The notes under the pieces: generated by a model
What the model saw: the letters and a program-made list of their open reading frames with translations, nothing else
Databases searched by the model: none
Told to the model about the DNA's origin: nothing
NCBI GenBank assembly: GCA_964406575.1
Contig: CAYOSH010000008.1
Location: 71,358-135,357, forward strand
Length of the DNA: 64,000 nt
Direction: 5' to 3'
Origin: WTAW01 sp964406575
GTDB lineage: Bacteria > Acidobacteriota > Aminicenantia > Aminicenantales > Aminicenantaceae
Translations under genes and position numbers: made by a program
In this document: in pieces, positions 53,234 to 61,776 of the stretch
Position numbering within the stretch: position 1 is the first letter of the stretch
How the letters are laid out: the number at the start of each line of letters is the position of its first letter

Positions 53234-54136
53234 CTACTTGAGATTTTTTTGATTCTCAGTCAGCTGGGCAGAGCCGATGGGGAAAAAACCCTCTTCTTCG
53301 ACGATCTTTTGGCCTTCAGGACTGATCTCGAATTTGATGAAATCCAGGACAATCCCTTGGGGAGTCCCCGCCGTTGTCTGGAAGAGAGGCCGTGCGATCG
53401 GATAGTCACCGGAATCGACAGCGGCTTTGTTCAAAGGTGAAAAAGCGGCAGCACCAGGATCCTTGGAAACGTTCAGGATCCTGATCCCTTTTCTGGGATT
53501 CCCGCTCCTATCGACCACATATCCCACACCCACATAACCAATGCCTTCTTTATCGGCGGTGACACCCTCTACGATCTGGGCGTTACCGTTCATTCGTTTC
53601 ATGTCCGCAGAATAGTTCTGATTTTTGAGCACATGCTCCTGGAAGAAGACAAAAGTTCCGGAGTTGGATTGCCTCCCATAAAGAGAGATGGTCTTATCCG
53701 GACCGCCGACTTCTTTCCAGTTTGTGATCTCGCCCCTGAACATAGCACCGATTTGATCCATGGTAAGTTTTGAGATCGGATTACTCACATTTACGATCAC
53801 ACTCAAACCATCAACAGCGATAACGAATGTGTGTGGAGAAACACCGTTATCCTTAGCCATTGTGATCTCTTTGTCTTTCATTGGCCGTGAATGATTAGCG
53901 ATATCGCAGGTCCCGTTGATGAGTGCGGCGATCCCCGTCCCAGACCCTCCGCCAAGCACAGCGATAGGCTTGTCGGGATTCTTCGCCATGAAGTCTTCTG
54001 CCAGGATCTGCACCAGGTTGACCATGGTATCAGAGCCTTTGACTTGGATCATCTTTTTCTGGGCAAAGAGTGATCCATTCAGAAAAATGAGCCCAATAAC
54101 TAGGCATCCGACTAAAATACATTTTTTTGTTTTCAT
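53234..54136 (-). CDS. pstS: Phosphate-binding periplasmic protein PstS
   Basis: 300 residues. Signal peptide 1-25 (VGCLVIGLIFLNGSLFAQ). The phosphate-binding loops are visible: KGSDTMVNLV, VLGGGSGTGIAALINGTCDIANHSRPM, and SGTFVFFQEHVL. It captures phosphate in the periplasm and hands it to PstC/PstA. It follows the porin gene by 12 bp, so the two are cotranscribed. The ribosome site AGGAGAG precedes ATG 54136. Confidence 0.96.
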   Translation of the reverse strand: MKTKKCILVGCLVIGLIFLNGSLFAQKKMIQVKGSDTMVNLVQILAEDFMAKNPDKPIAVLGGGSGTGIAALINGTCDIANHSRPMKDKEITMAKDNGVSPHTFVIAVDGLSVIVNVSNPISKLTMDQIGAMFRGEITNWKEVGGPDKTISLYGRQSNSGTFVFFQEHVLKNQNYSADMKRMNGNAQIVEGVTADKEGIGYVGVGYVVDRSGNPRKGIRILNVSKDPGAAAFSPLNKAAVDSGDYPIARPLFQTTAGTPQGIVLDFIKFEISPEGQKIVEEEGFFPIGSAQLTENQKNLK

Positions 54137-54148
54137 TTTTTCTCTCCT

Positions 54149-55198
54149 TTAGAATTTGAAATACAATGTCATAAATCCATAGAGATCATTTCCAGGTTTT
54201 TTGTATTCATCACTATCCTTCATGAGGTCATTTTCTTTATAAGTGGCGAACTTGATGTTCGGCATGAGCCACACATTCTTGTGAACCTGCCAGCTAAGAG
54301 CTGCAATGATGAAACTGAACTCATGATTGTTTGCAAACGGAACATAGTCAATCCCACTTCCTGAAAATTTCGTCTCATATCCTTCACCAAAATTCATGTC
54401 GTAACGGCCGATGAGTTCAACCGTTTTACTGAATTTGTAAATGGCGAATGCAGAAAGGATGTTATAGGGCAAAGAGTCTTTGTCTTCTTGCTTGTATTCC
54501 CTGTAGGCATACTGGAGGCCAACTCTTCCCCAATCCGCAGAATAAGCACCGAATCCCTGGAGGATTATATCATCATCTTTGTCCTTAGCTCTTTCGTACT
54601 GGGCCATGGCCTCCACGAAAAAACCTCCATTTTTATATCCCAGAGCGCCATAGAGCTTCTTTCCATTATTGATTTCACTCTTATTGGAAGACCCGTTGGC
54701 GAACATGACATGATAGACTACATTTTTTCCACCTTTTAAAGATACTCCCATATCCCTTGAAGACTGCCACTTGTACAAATCAAGCGGGGTTTTTTCCAAA
54801 GGCCGCCAACCCCAAATGTCCTCCAGCTGTGTGTAGCTAGGGGGACCCATGATCCCAACGGTTAGATTTGAAGCCCCCAGCTTGAAGTCGATATAGGCGT
54901 CCTTTACAAAAGGGACAAGAGTAGCGGCAGAGAAAAGATCGCTCGTGGAGTTCATCTCAAGACGAAACCTCATCTTGATGTTGTCGCTCAGCTTGTTGTT
55001 GTAAGTGAAATAGATCCGGCGGAACCAAAATCCATGACGGCCTTTGATGTCTTCATCGTGATGCTGCCAATTGTCATAGTATTCATTGACCATGTATCCT
55101 TTGATCTCGCCCGACTCAGGTTTGAATTGGGCCCCTGCAACAACGGGAAAAAGAGCGATTGAAAATGCAATGAGTAAAACTAAACATACTTTTTTCAT
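54149..55198 (-). CDS. Outer-membrane porin, OprO/OprP-like, in the phosphate unit
   Basis: 349 residues from ATG 55198 (GGAGG and 6 bp spacing). The frame extends to 55261 without a site. Signal peptide 1-23 (MKKVCLVLLIAFSIALFPVVAGA). The remainder is beta-strand-rich with aromatic girdles (FRRIYFTYNNKL, YKNGGFFVEAMAQYE) and ends with Phe, as outer-membrane barrels do. The resemblance to phosphate-selective porins is weak at sequence level but supported by position as the first gene before pstS and by the Pho-box-like repeat upstream. Confidence 0.8.
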   Translation of the reverse strand: MKKVCLVLLIAFSIALFPVVAGAQFKPESGEIKGYMVNEYYDNWQHHDEDIKGRHGFWFRRIYFTYNNKLSDNIKMRFRLEMNSTSDLFSAATLVPFVKDAYIDFKLGASNLTVGIMGPPSYTQLEDIWGWRPLEKTPLDLYKWQSSRDMGVSLKGGKNVVYHVMFANGSSNKSEINNGKKLYGALGYKNGGFFVEAMAQYERAKDKDDDIILQGFGAYSADWGRVGLQYAYREYKQEDKDSLPYNILSAFAIYKFSKTVELIGRYDMNFGEGYETKFSGSGIDYVPFANNHEFSFIIAALSWQVHKNVWLMPNIKFATYKENDLMKDSDEYKKPGNDLYGFMTLYFKF

Positions 55199-55328
55199 GT
55201 TTAACCTCCAATATTTTTTCTTACGTGAAGTCATTTGTGTGTTATTTTCGTCTTTCTTCATTCGACCTCATTGGGAGAGGTTTGAAGATGTATTTTCGAG
55301 GCTCAGTGTTAAGAAAAAATAAAGATTC

Positions 55329-55355
55329 TATTAATTTTTTGTTAAGTTTTGTGAA
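55329..55355 (-). promoter_or_regulatory. Pho-box-like triple direct repeat before the porin-pst unit
   Basis: On the minus strand three similar hexamers occur in phase: TTCACA (55355-55350), TTAACA (55345-55340) and TTAATA (55334-55329). Their starts are 10 and 11 bp apart, the helical repeat that PhoB/PhoP sites show (TT(A/C)ACA in Firmicutes, 11-bp repeats in Proteobacteria). The site is about 130 bp upstream of the porin ATG. Identification rests on pattern and location only. Confidence 0.5.
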
Positions 55356-55486
55356 CCTATATATTTTTTTTGAGCTCGATACTAAAAAAGCACACGATCT
55401 GTAGAGACCCTCGTCTATTGAAAGATTCCGGCAGAGTTTTTATGACTTCTTTCGCTAATAAAATCTTTTAGCGATAGATTAATTTA

Positions 55487-57211
55487 TCATAGAGGGAATT
55501 TTATGGTGACTTTTGTCCCCTGACCTTCAGTGCTCTCCACGTGCACATCCCCACTATGTAACTGTGCAATATGTTTGACAATGGACAGACCTAAACCAGT
55601 CCCACCCTGGCTCCGCGACCGTGATTTATCAACGACATAAAATCGTTCGAATATTCTTCCGATATCTTTCTGGGGAATTCCTATGCCCGTATCCGCAACA
55701 ACGGCGATTACTGTGCCGTCTTTTCCTTTTAATTCGACACCGATACGTCCCTCATCGGTGTATTTCACAGCATTATCGATCAGATTGATAAACATCTGCT
55801 CCAGTTTAAATGTGTCGCCTTTTATTGGAGGAAGACCTTTTTCTATGTCTAGGACAATGCTGAGATTCTTTTCCGCTATTCTTTGTTCGAAGATCTTCAA
55901 AACATTCTCCATGACTTTTTGCAGATCCACATTTTCAATTTCGGGCTTTTGTTCCTTCTCCTCGACCTCGGACAGGGTGAGCAGATCATTGACGATGTTG
56001 ATCAATCGATCTGTGTTTCGTTCGATGATCTTCAAATAATGGTTCTCACCCTCGTCCATTTCTTCAGACAATGTCTCCACATAACCCTTAATAGCTGTTA
56101 ATGGAGTCCGCAGTTCATGGGAAACATTCAAAATAAAATCCTTTTTGATGCGTTCCACATCCTTGATCTTGGTGAGGTCATAGAAGGTCACAACGATCTC
56201 TTCGCGAGAACTTAAGTATGTCGCGCTGCAAAGAAATGTTCTCTCGCAGAATTCTAACTCTCTGGAATTATTTTTTTTCTCATCCTGTGTTATTTTTATA
56301 AACTCGTTAAAGTCGGATTTTCTGACGACTTCCCAGTAATATTTGCCTTCGGTTTTGTCACTCTTAACGATCTCCCAAAAGCTGGGATTGCTGAGCAAGA
56401 TTTTCCCCTCATTGTCTAAGGCAATGATGCCCTCATCGATCGAAGAGATGATACTTTTCAATTCTTCCTTCTGAGCTGTCAATTCTGAGACAAGGCTGTG
56501 GACCTGGCCGGTCATATGGTTGAAACGCTCAGCCAACTGTCCGAGCTCATCTCTTCTTTTTAGATAGACCTTTGTGTCAAAATTTCCGGCTGCAACCTGA
56601 ATGGAAGCAGCACTCAGTTCTTTTGTCGCCTTTGAGAGAGAACGCGAAATTAAAAAGGCTCCTAACAGAGAGATGAATGTGATCAAAATGATTGATGGTA
56701 AAATATCGGATCTCATGCTGGCCAAGAGATTGTTGATATCTCTGACAAAGAGGCTGACCCTCAACACTCCAATGATCTGTTCGTCCTTTTTCAAGGGGAG
56801 TCCTATGTAGAGCATGTTTGCCTTGACTGTATTGCTAAAACGTAAAGATCTGCCAATCGTTCCCGTATAAGCTTTGGCAATCTCGGGCCGGAATCTGTGA
56901 TTGACCATTGTCCGCGGATCTTCTTCAGAATCCGCCAAAACGACCCCATCCGGATCTATGATCGTGATTCGGGTTTCAATATCCTTTCCAATTTTTTTAA
57001 CGAAGGCATCTAATTCTTCCCATTCGTCCCCTTCAATAAAAGGCATCACATTAAACTTTAGAGAACTTCCCAGTTTTTCAAGATATCTGGCTGATGATTC
57101 GAGATAAAAGCTCCTTGTTGCCTTAAAAGAAAAAAAGAGGAATAGTGCGGTTAAGCCAACGATAATCAGAACAAATCCACTAAAAATTTTAACAAATATT
57201 GAATGTTTCAT
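55487..57211 (-). CDS. phoR: Phosphate regulon sensor histidine kinase PhoR-like
   Basis: 574 residues. Two transmembrane helices (about 8-27 and 165-185) flank a periplasmic domain of about 135 residues. Then a HAMP linker (KATKELSAASIQVAAGNFDTKV), a PAS domain (about 245-340), HisKA with phosphorylated His in NVSHELRTPLTAIKGY, and the HATPase domain with NLIDNAVKY, DTGIGIPQ and GGTGLGLSIVKH. Overlap of 4 bp with phoB. The position beside the pst unit supports a Pho function, though some PhoR-like kinases sense other signals. Confidence 0.92.
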   Translation of the reverse strand: MKHSIFVKIFSGFVLIIVGLTALFLFFSFKATRSFYLESSARYLEKLGSSLKFNVMPFIEGDEWEELDAFVKKIGKDIETRITIIDPDGVVLADSEEDPRTMVNHRFRPEIAKAYTGTIGRSLRFSNTVKANMLYIGLPLKKDEQIIGVLRVSLFVRDINNLLASMRSDILPSIILITFISLLGAFLISRSLSKATKELSAASIQVAAGNFDTKVYLKRRDELGQLAERFNHMTGQVHSLVSELTAQKEELKSIISSIDEGIIALDNEGKILLSNPSFWEIVKSDKTEGKYYWEVVRKSDFNEFIKITQDEKKNNSRELEFCERTFLCSATYLSSREEIVVTFYDLTKIKDVERIKKDFILNVSHELRTPLTAIKGYVETLSEEMDEGENHYLKIIERNTDRLINIVNDLLTLSEVEEKEQKPEIENVDLQKVMENVLKIFEQRIAEKNLSIVLDIEKGLPPIKGDTFKLEQMFINLIDNAVKYTDEGRIGVELKGKDGTVIAVVADTGIGIPQKDIGRIFERFYVVDKSRSRSQGGTGLGLSIVKHIAQLHSGDVHVESTEGQGTKVTIKFPL

Positions 57212-57888
57212 TCTTCCAGCTTATATCCCACACCGCGCACGTTTTTGATGAATTTAGCGGCACTGCCCAGTTTTTCCCTCAGATGTTTGATGTGCACATC
57301 AACCGTCCGGTCGACGACCGCTTTCTCCTGTCCCCAAAGATGATCTAGAATCTGATCTCGTGTGAACACCCACCCTTTCTTCTCAGCGAGAAATTTCAAT
57401 ATTTTAAACTCTGTTGTGGTCAACAAAATTTTTTTTTCTTTGAAAAGTACCTCATGCTTTGCTGCGTCTATGGATAGGATGCCACCCACATCAATTTTTC
57501 CAGTGAGCTCTTGAGCTGGGGGTCTTCGCAATACAACTTTGACCCGAGCGACCAGTTCTTTGACTGAAAACGGTTTGGTCACATAGTCATCCGCACCCAG
57601 CTCAAGCCCCAGAATCCTGTCCATTTCCTCTCCTTTGGCAGTGAGCATGATTATTGGGATAGATGAGAGATGATCCTGTTTTTTTATGTATTTGCAGATC
57701 TCAAAACCATCAGCGTCCGGTAACATTAGATCGAGAATGACGAGATGCGGAGTTGTGGATTCCAAAAACTTGAGGAAATTGGCAGCATTAAAGAATTTTG
57801 CGACATTAAAGCCTGTTTTTTCGAGATGAAGGGATACAAGTTCAACGATATCAGGCTCATCATCGACGACGGCTACAAGCTTACTCAT
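57208..57888 (-). CDS. phoB: Phosphate regulon response regulator PhoB-like
   Basis: 226 residues. Receiver domain (1-120) with acidic pair DDEPD, phosphoacceptor Asp in LVILDLMLPD near 54 and KPF loop, then an OmpR-type winged helix with LTTTEFKILKFLAEKKGWVFTRDQILDHLWG and VDVHIKHLREKL. Presumed binding at the triple repeat at 55329-55355 is an inference. Start ATG 57888. Confidence 0.94.
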   Translation of the reverse strand: MSKLVAVVDDEPDIVELVSLHLEKTGFNVAKFFNAANFLKFLESTTPHLVILDLMLPDADGFEICKYIKKQDHLSSIPIIMLTAKGEEMDRILGLELGADDYVTKPFSVKELVARVKVVLRRPPAQELTGKIDVGGILSIDAAKHEVLFKEKKILLTTTEFKILKFLAEKKGWVFTRDQILDHLWGQEKAVVDRTVDVHIKHLREKLGSAAKFIKNVRGVGYKLEE

Positions 57889-58126
57889 GTAAATCTATGA
57901 CTCGATTGTGTTACAAATTTTCACGACATGGGGAGAATGAATGCTATCTTCCACACCCAAGCGAAGCTCATTATAAGCACACTCATAAAAAAATTCAACG
58001 ACGAGTGAAAGAAAATGGCATCTTGAAGTCAAGAAAAAGATGCATTAAAATATTTTTTAGATTCATCCGAAATAACGAGCAGGATTCTTGTGGAATGATG
58101 ATAAAAAAACAGGAGGAGGGATTATC

Positions 58127-58870
58127 ATGCGCGCACTATTTATTCTACTGGGAATCCTTTTAGCCGGAGCCGTGGCTTTTACAACCGTAACCCTGGATTT
58201 TGAAGAAGATGTGCTGACCACTTCCCGGGGAGATTTGAAGATCACTTGCATCGGACATGGGACTTTGATGTTCACATTTGACGGAAAAATTATCCATGTG
58301 GACCCTGTCTTTAATTATGCGGATTACACAAAAATGCCGAAGGCCGACCTTATCCTTGTAACCCATGAACACGGAGATCATCTGGATGATGTCGCCATTC
58401 AAGACCTGACCAAAGAAGGCACGGTGATTGTTTGGACAAAAAAGTGTATGGATCAGGCCAAGATCAAGGATAGTATAGTCATGGCAAATGGAGATGTGAA
58501 AACTGTCGAGGGCATCAAGATCGAAGCCGTGCCGGCATACAACATCAAACACATGCGGAGTGGAAATAATCCCTTCCATCCCAAAGGGGAGGGAAACGGA
58601 TATATCCTGACGTTCGGCGATAAACGCGTGTATGTGGCTGGCGATACGGAGAACACGCCCGAGATGAAAGCGCTGAAGAATATCGATGTGGCCTTTCTGC
58701 CGATGAACCTCCCCTACACGATGACCCCGGAGATGGTGTCAGACGCAGCTAGAGCGTTCAGGCCAAAGATCCTCTACCCCTATCACTACGGCGAGACAGA
58801 TCCCTCAGAGCTTGTGGCCCTGCTTAAAGACACCCCGGACATTGAAGTGCGGATCCGAAACCTCAGATAA
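58127..58870 (+). CDS. MBL-fold metal-dependent hydrolase, UlaG-like, with N-terminal signal
   Basis: 247 residues from ATG 58127 (AGGAGGAGGG upstream). Residues 1-20 are hydrophobic (FILLGILLAGAVAFTTV), a signal peptide or anchor. Metal-binding pattern: LVTHEHGDHLDD (HxHxDH), then KHMRSG, VYVAGDTENTPEM, and LYPYHYGETD for the later ligands. Such enzymes act on phosphoesters or lactones; the substrate is not known here. It stands alone. Confidence 0.88.
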   Translation: MRALFILLGILLAGAVAFTTVTLDFEEDVLTTSRGDLKITCIGHGTLMFTFDGKIIHVDPVFNYADYTKMPKADLILVTHEHGDHLDDVAIQDLTKEGTVIVWTKKCMDQAKIKDSIVMANGDVKTVEGIKIEAVPAYNIKHMRSGNNPFHPKGEGNGYILTFGDKRVYVAGDTENTPEMKALKNIDVAFLPMNLPYTMTPEMVSDAARAFRPKILYPYHYGETDPSELVALLKDTPDIEVRIRNLR

Positions 58871-58918
58871 TTTACTTCTTATTTTTGCTCAAAGCCCGCA
58901 CGGGGATGACGTTGAGTT

Positions 58919-61147
58919 TTATTTTCCCAATTGTTCTTTGAACTCTTTGAGCATTTTGACAATAACATCCTTGGACTCTTCCGTGCCCTCACGGCCTTTG
59001 ATCTTTACAATGGCACGGCCCGTGTCTTCGTTGAATTCCGACTCCAGCTCGTAGCCTTCAGGAAGGTCTTCTTCTATATTTTTGACAGCGTCGATAAAGG
59101 CAGATTTCTGCTCCTTTTCAAGCGTCATTTTAGCAAGGAATGTCGCTTGTCCCTCCTCATCTATAAAAACCGTGAGATATCCTTCTTCTTTTTCAATGGA
59201 AATGATATCCTTTTCCTCTTTATCGGATTCACCCTTTTGTTCGATGATTATGACGTGCGGCTTTTCTTGAATAGTCAATTTGATATCTTTCAGCTCAATC
59301 TCTTTTTCCTTAAGTTTTATCTCCAATTTTTTGAGGGTCTCCTCCATTTCTATGAGCGCCTGCTTATCTTCCTCGGTTTTGGATTCCATCTCTTTGGAAA
59401 GTCTTTCATGAATCTTTTGGAGTTTCTCATAAATTTTTTTGAGAGCGTCATCTTTGATATGGACTGCGATTTCAGGATGGACTTCGACATCCGGATGCTC
59501 CACATGGACGCGGGGGGCGACGACTATGGCCCTCTCCCCGCCCTCCTCGCTGACCTCTAGGGTGATGTGTTTGGAAGGATTCTCATCCTCTGCGGCGGTA
59601 ATAACGGGCCCTTCGATTTCGATGATCTTTTCCCCATCCTTTGTCCTGCTTTTCAGCCGGATCACTGAGCCCTCCTCCAGTTCAAGCGCTGGCAATTCTT
59701 CCTGAAGAGTCAAAGCATCGCCCTTGACGACCCAACGGGCGTCTTCTCCTTTTATGTCAATGGATTTCCCTTTGAACATCCAAGCGATTTCTTTTCCAGT
59801 ATCATCCTTTTTGATAATGATGACCGGCTCTTTCAGTATGAATGTTTTGACCTTCCCTTTATCCGTGATGATAAGCTTGACCTCTCCTTCTTCGCCCTCT
59901 TTCATATTCCAAACAAAAACGTCTTCCTTTTTCTCTTTCTCCGCTTTTTTATCGGCTTTTTCCTGATCCTTTTTCTTTTCTTCCTTCTCTTGAGATAAGG
60001 GAACAATATATTCGTGATCAGGAATCATGACATCTTCGAAATGGCCTTTCTGCGCAGTGATTCTTGACGGGGAAGGCCTTGCCATGCCTAAGAATGAAAT
60101 AGTCAGGATGAGTAACACCGAAAGGAATATTTTTGTCCTCATTTTGACCTCCTTCAATTTGTATTTTTTTCTAAGGATAGTGATCAGTCGGTCGTTGAGC
60201 TGGGATCTGCCCAGAACTCCGAGAACGGCTCCCGGCGGAACCCAGGAAGGCTGCACAGACATCCGGATGGATAGAATATCCGCCGCATAATCCGATGGCT
60301 TGATCCCTGTTGTCAGAACAAGCTCGTCACAGGCTTTTTCCTGTTCTTTTTTCATCATCCGAAATACAACCCAGCTGAGTGGATTGAACCAGAATAAGCT
60401 CAGGCTAATCTTGGCCAGCATCATCACAATAAAGTCTCCTCTTTTTATATGAGAGAGTTCGTGCAGAAGAGCTGATGACCGTTGATCCGCGGACCAAAGA
60501 TTGGATTCGTCCGGCATGATCACGACGGGCTTCCTCCATCCCCAGGTCAAAGGCATCTTGACCTTTGAGTGCTGCAAAAGGCTCACCTGTTTTTTCAGTG
60601 AGATCGCAGCCAAGAAACGGTGCAGCAAATGCCGCCAGAACGGATCCTCTAGGTTTTCACCCTCTTGCGTGATTTTAAAAGCCCCATACAGGCCAAAAAT
60701 CTGTCTCAAAAGAATGAACGTTAATCCTAGAATCCAGGTGACCAAAAAACAATATTTCAAAATTGTGTGGAAATGACCGTTAGCCCATCCTTGATTTGAA
60801 GATACCAATGTGGTTCCATTCCCATGATCCTTATCAAGGTCATTCCCGCGCGTGCCGGCCATTGGAGTTACATTTGGGCGACTCATCGTAACATTTAATG
60901 TGTAAGAAGGATCTGTCTCACTGTGAAAGGAAGGAAGCAATCGCGTCTTCCAACCAGTCCTAACGGATGATAGGATCGGGAAAAGGAGCAATCCGGTCAA
61001 AGTGAACGACAGAATAAAATGCCGCAGCGACGCGGATTGTTTACGGCATAATAAAGATAAAAGAACAGCGAGAGATAACAGGATCGAACTCTTGATCAGG
61101 AACTCGGAAAAAAGTCCCAGGCCCATTGTCTCTGCACTAAAGCCCAT
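58919..61147 (-). CDS. BlaR1-like M56 membrane metallopeptidase with unusual long C-terminal domain
   Basis: 742 residues. N-terminal transmembrane helices (about 12-32, 40-60, 128-150), then the M56 zinc peptidase with HELSHIKRGDF (HExxH type) near 230 and EKACDEL later, a final membrane helix (IFLSVLLILTISFLGMA) near 340, and a soluble part of 380 residues. The soluble part is rich in Glu and Lys (EEKKKDQEKADKKAEKEKK), contains beta modules around 420-540 and a coiled coil around 560-640. No penicillin-binding sensor domain is seen. It starts 2 bp after the blaI-like stop. The signal it senses is unknown. Confidence 0.87.
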   Translation of the reverse strand: MGFSAETMGLGLFSEFLIKSSILLSLAVLLSLLCRKQSASLRHFILSFTLTGLLLFPILSSVRTGWKTRLLPSFHSETDPSYTLNVTMSRPNVTPMAGTRGNDLDKDHGNGTTLVSSNQGWANGHFHTILKYCFLVTWILGLTFILLRQIFGLYGAFKITQEGENLEDPFWRHLLHRFLAAISLKKQVSLLQHSKVKMPLTWGWRKPVVIMPDESNLWSADQRSSALLHELSHIKRGDFIVMMLAKISLSLFWFNPLSWVVFRMMKKEQEKACDELVLTTGIKPSDYAADILSIRMSVQPSWVPPGAVLGVLGRSQLNDRLITILRKKYKLKEVKMRTKIFLSVLLILTISFLGMARPSPSRITAQKGHFEDVMIPDHEYIVPLSQEKEEKKKDQEKADKKAEKEKKEDVFVWNMKEGEEGEVKLIITDKGKVKTFILKEPVIIIKKDDTGKEIAWMFKGKSIDIKGEDARWVVKGDALTLQEELPALELEEGSVIRLKSRTKDGEKIIEIEGPVITAAEDENPSKHITLEVSEEGGERAIVVAPRVHVEHPDVEVHPEIAVHIKDDALKKIYEKLQKIHERLSKEMESKTEEDKQALIEMEETLKKLEIKLKEKEIELKDIKLTIQEKPHVIIIEQKGESDKEEKDIISIEKEEGYLTVFIDEEGQATFLAKMTLEKEQKSAFIDAVKNIEEDLPEGYELESEFNEDTGRAIVKIKGREGTEESKDVIVKMLKEFKEQLGK

Positions 61148-61149
61148 GT

Positions 61150-61533
61150 CTACCTTCCCTCTTCCCGCGCCTCTTCGATCAGTTCAAGGATTCGGTGATA
61201 GTTCTCATCAGACAATGGGTCTTCGGATAGGTCGAGGAGAGCCGCCACGGCCTCTTCTGTGGAGTTGTTGAAAAATGTTCTTAAAAGATCTTTCAGTGCG
61301 TTTTCTCGAGCCGTTTTCCTGGGCACAGTGGGTGCAAATATGTATCGGGGTCCTTCCTGTCTGTGAGAGAGATGCCCCTTCTCCTCCAGAATCCGGAGTA
61401 AGGCTCTTACGGCTGAATATGAGGGAGGATTAGGGAGCTTATCGAGGACTTGGGCAGTAGACGCCTCACCCAGCTCATAGATGATATCCATGATCTGTCT
61501 TTCCCTTCGGCTCAAGTTCTTATGTCCTTTCAT
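61150..61533 (-). CDS. BlaI/MecI family transcriptional repressor
   Basis: 127 residues. Winged helix with NLSRRERQIMDIIYELGEASTAQVLDKLPNPPSYSAVRALLRILEEKGHLSHRQEGPRYIF (SYSAVRALLRILEEKG is the hallmark), and a C-terminal dimer region (KDLLRTFFNNSTEEAVAALLDL). It represses its own promoter until the M56 protein cleaves it, as in BlaR1-BlaI systems. Its promoter and two operators are at 61586-61644. Confidence 0.93.
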   Translation of the reverse strand: MKGHKNLSRRERQIMDIIYELGEASTAQVLDKLPNPPSYSAVRALLRILEEKGHLSHRQEGPRYIFAPTVPRKTARENALKDLLRTFFNNSTEEAVAALLDLSEDPLSDENYHRILELIEEAREEGR

Positions 61534-61585
61534 AGTCTTTCTCTCTTAAGAATTTCTTTAAATATTAAGTGCTGGTTTTTTAGCA

Positions 61586-61601
61586 TGCTAAAATTGTAGC
61601 A
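61586..61601 (-). promoter_or_regulatory. Operator 1 for the BlaI-type repressor, overlapping the -10 box
   Basis: TGCTA-N6-TAGCA perfect inverted repeat. The -10 box TACAAT (61598-61593) lies inside it, so a bound repressor would block RNA polymerase. The adjacent TAGCATGCTA (61581-61590) adds a second, overlapping inverted repeat. Confidence 0.6.
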
Positions 61602-61621
61602 CTCTTTTGTGTCGGCGTCAA
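61593..61621 (-). promoter_or_regulatory. Promoter of the blaI-like/M56 unit
   Basis: TTGACG (61621-61616), 17 bp spacer, TACAAT (61598-61593) on the minus strand, about 60 bp before the repressor start codon. Close to consensus. Confidence 0.7.
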
Positions 61622-61628
61622 CAAAAAA

Positions 61629-61644
61629 TGCTATTTTTTTAGCA
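61629..61644 (-). promoter_or_regulatory. Operator 2 for the BlaI-type repressor, upstream of the -35 box
   Basis: A second TGCTA-N6-TAGCA of the same 16-bp layout, with its centre 43 bp from operator 1 (about four helical turns) and ending 7 bp upstream of the -35 box. Confidence 0.6.
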
Positions 61645-61776
61645 ATTTTTTTTAAAATTTTTTTTATCTCTATTTCTTCGTTAAGAAAAAATTCTTAGGC
61701 ATGGCATTGGGCAATCTCAGTCAATTCTCTTAACCTCAGGAGGAGCTGAAAAGTTGCAAAATATTGTGTCCTTGTT

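Noticed and set aside
55487..57888. Possibility that the PhoR/PhoB-like pair belongs to another signal
   Set aside because: Position directly before the porin-pst-phoU genes makes the phosphate role the simplest reading.
61596..61615. TAGCACTC resembling a CIRCE half-site
   Set aside because: No matching GAGTGCTA arm nine bases away; the bases belong to the BlaI-type operator and promoter.
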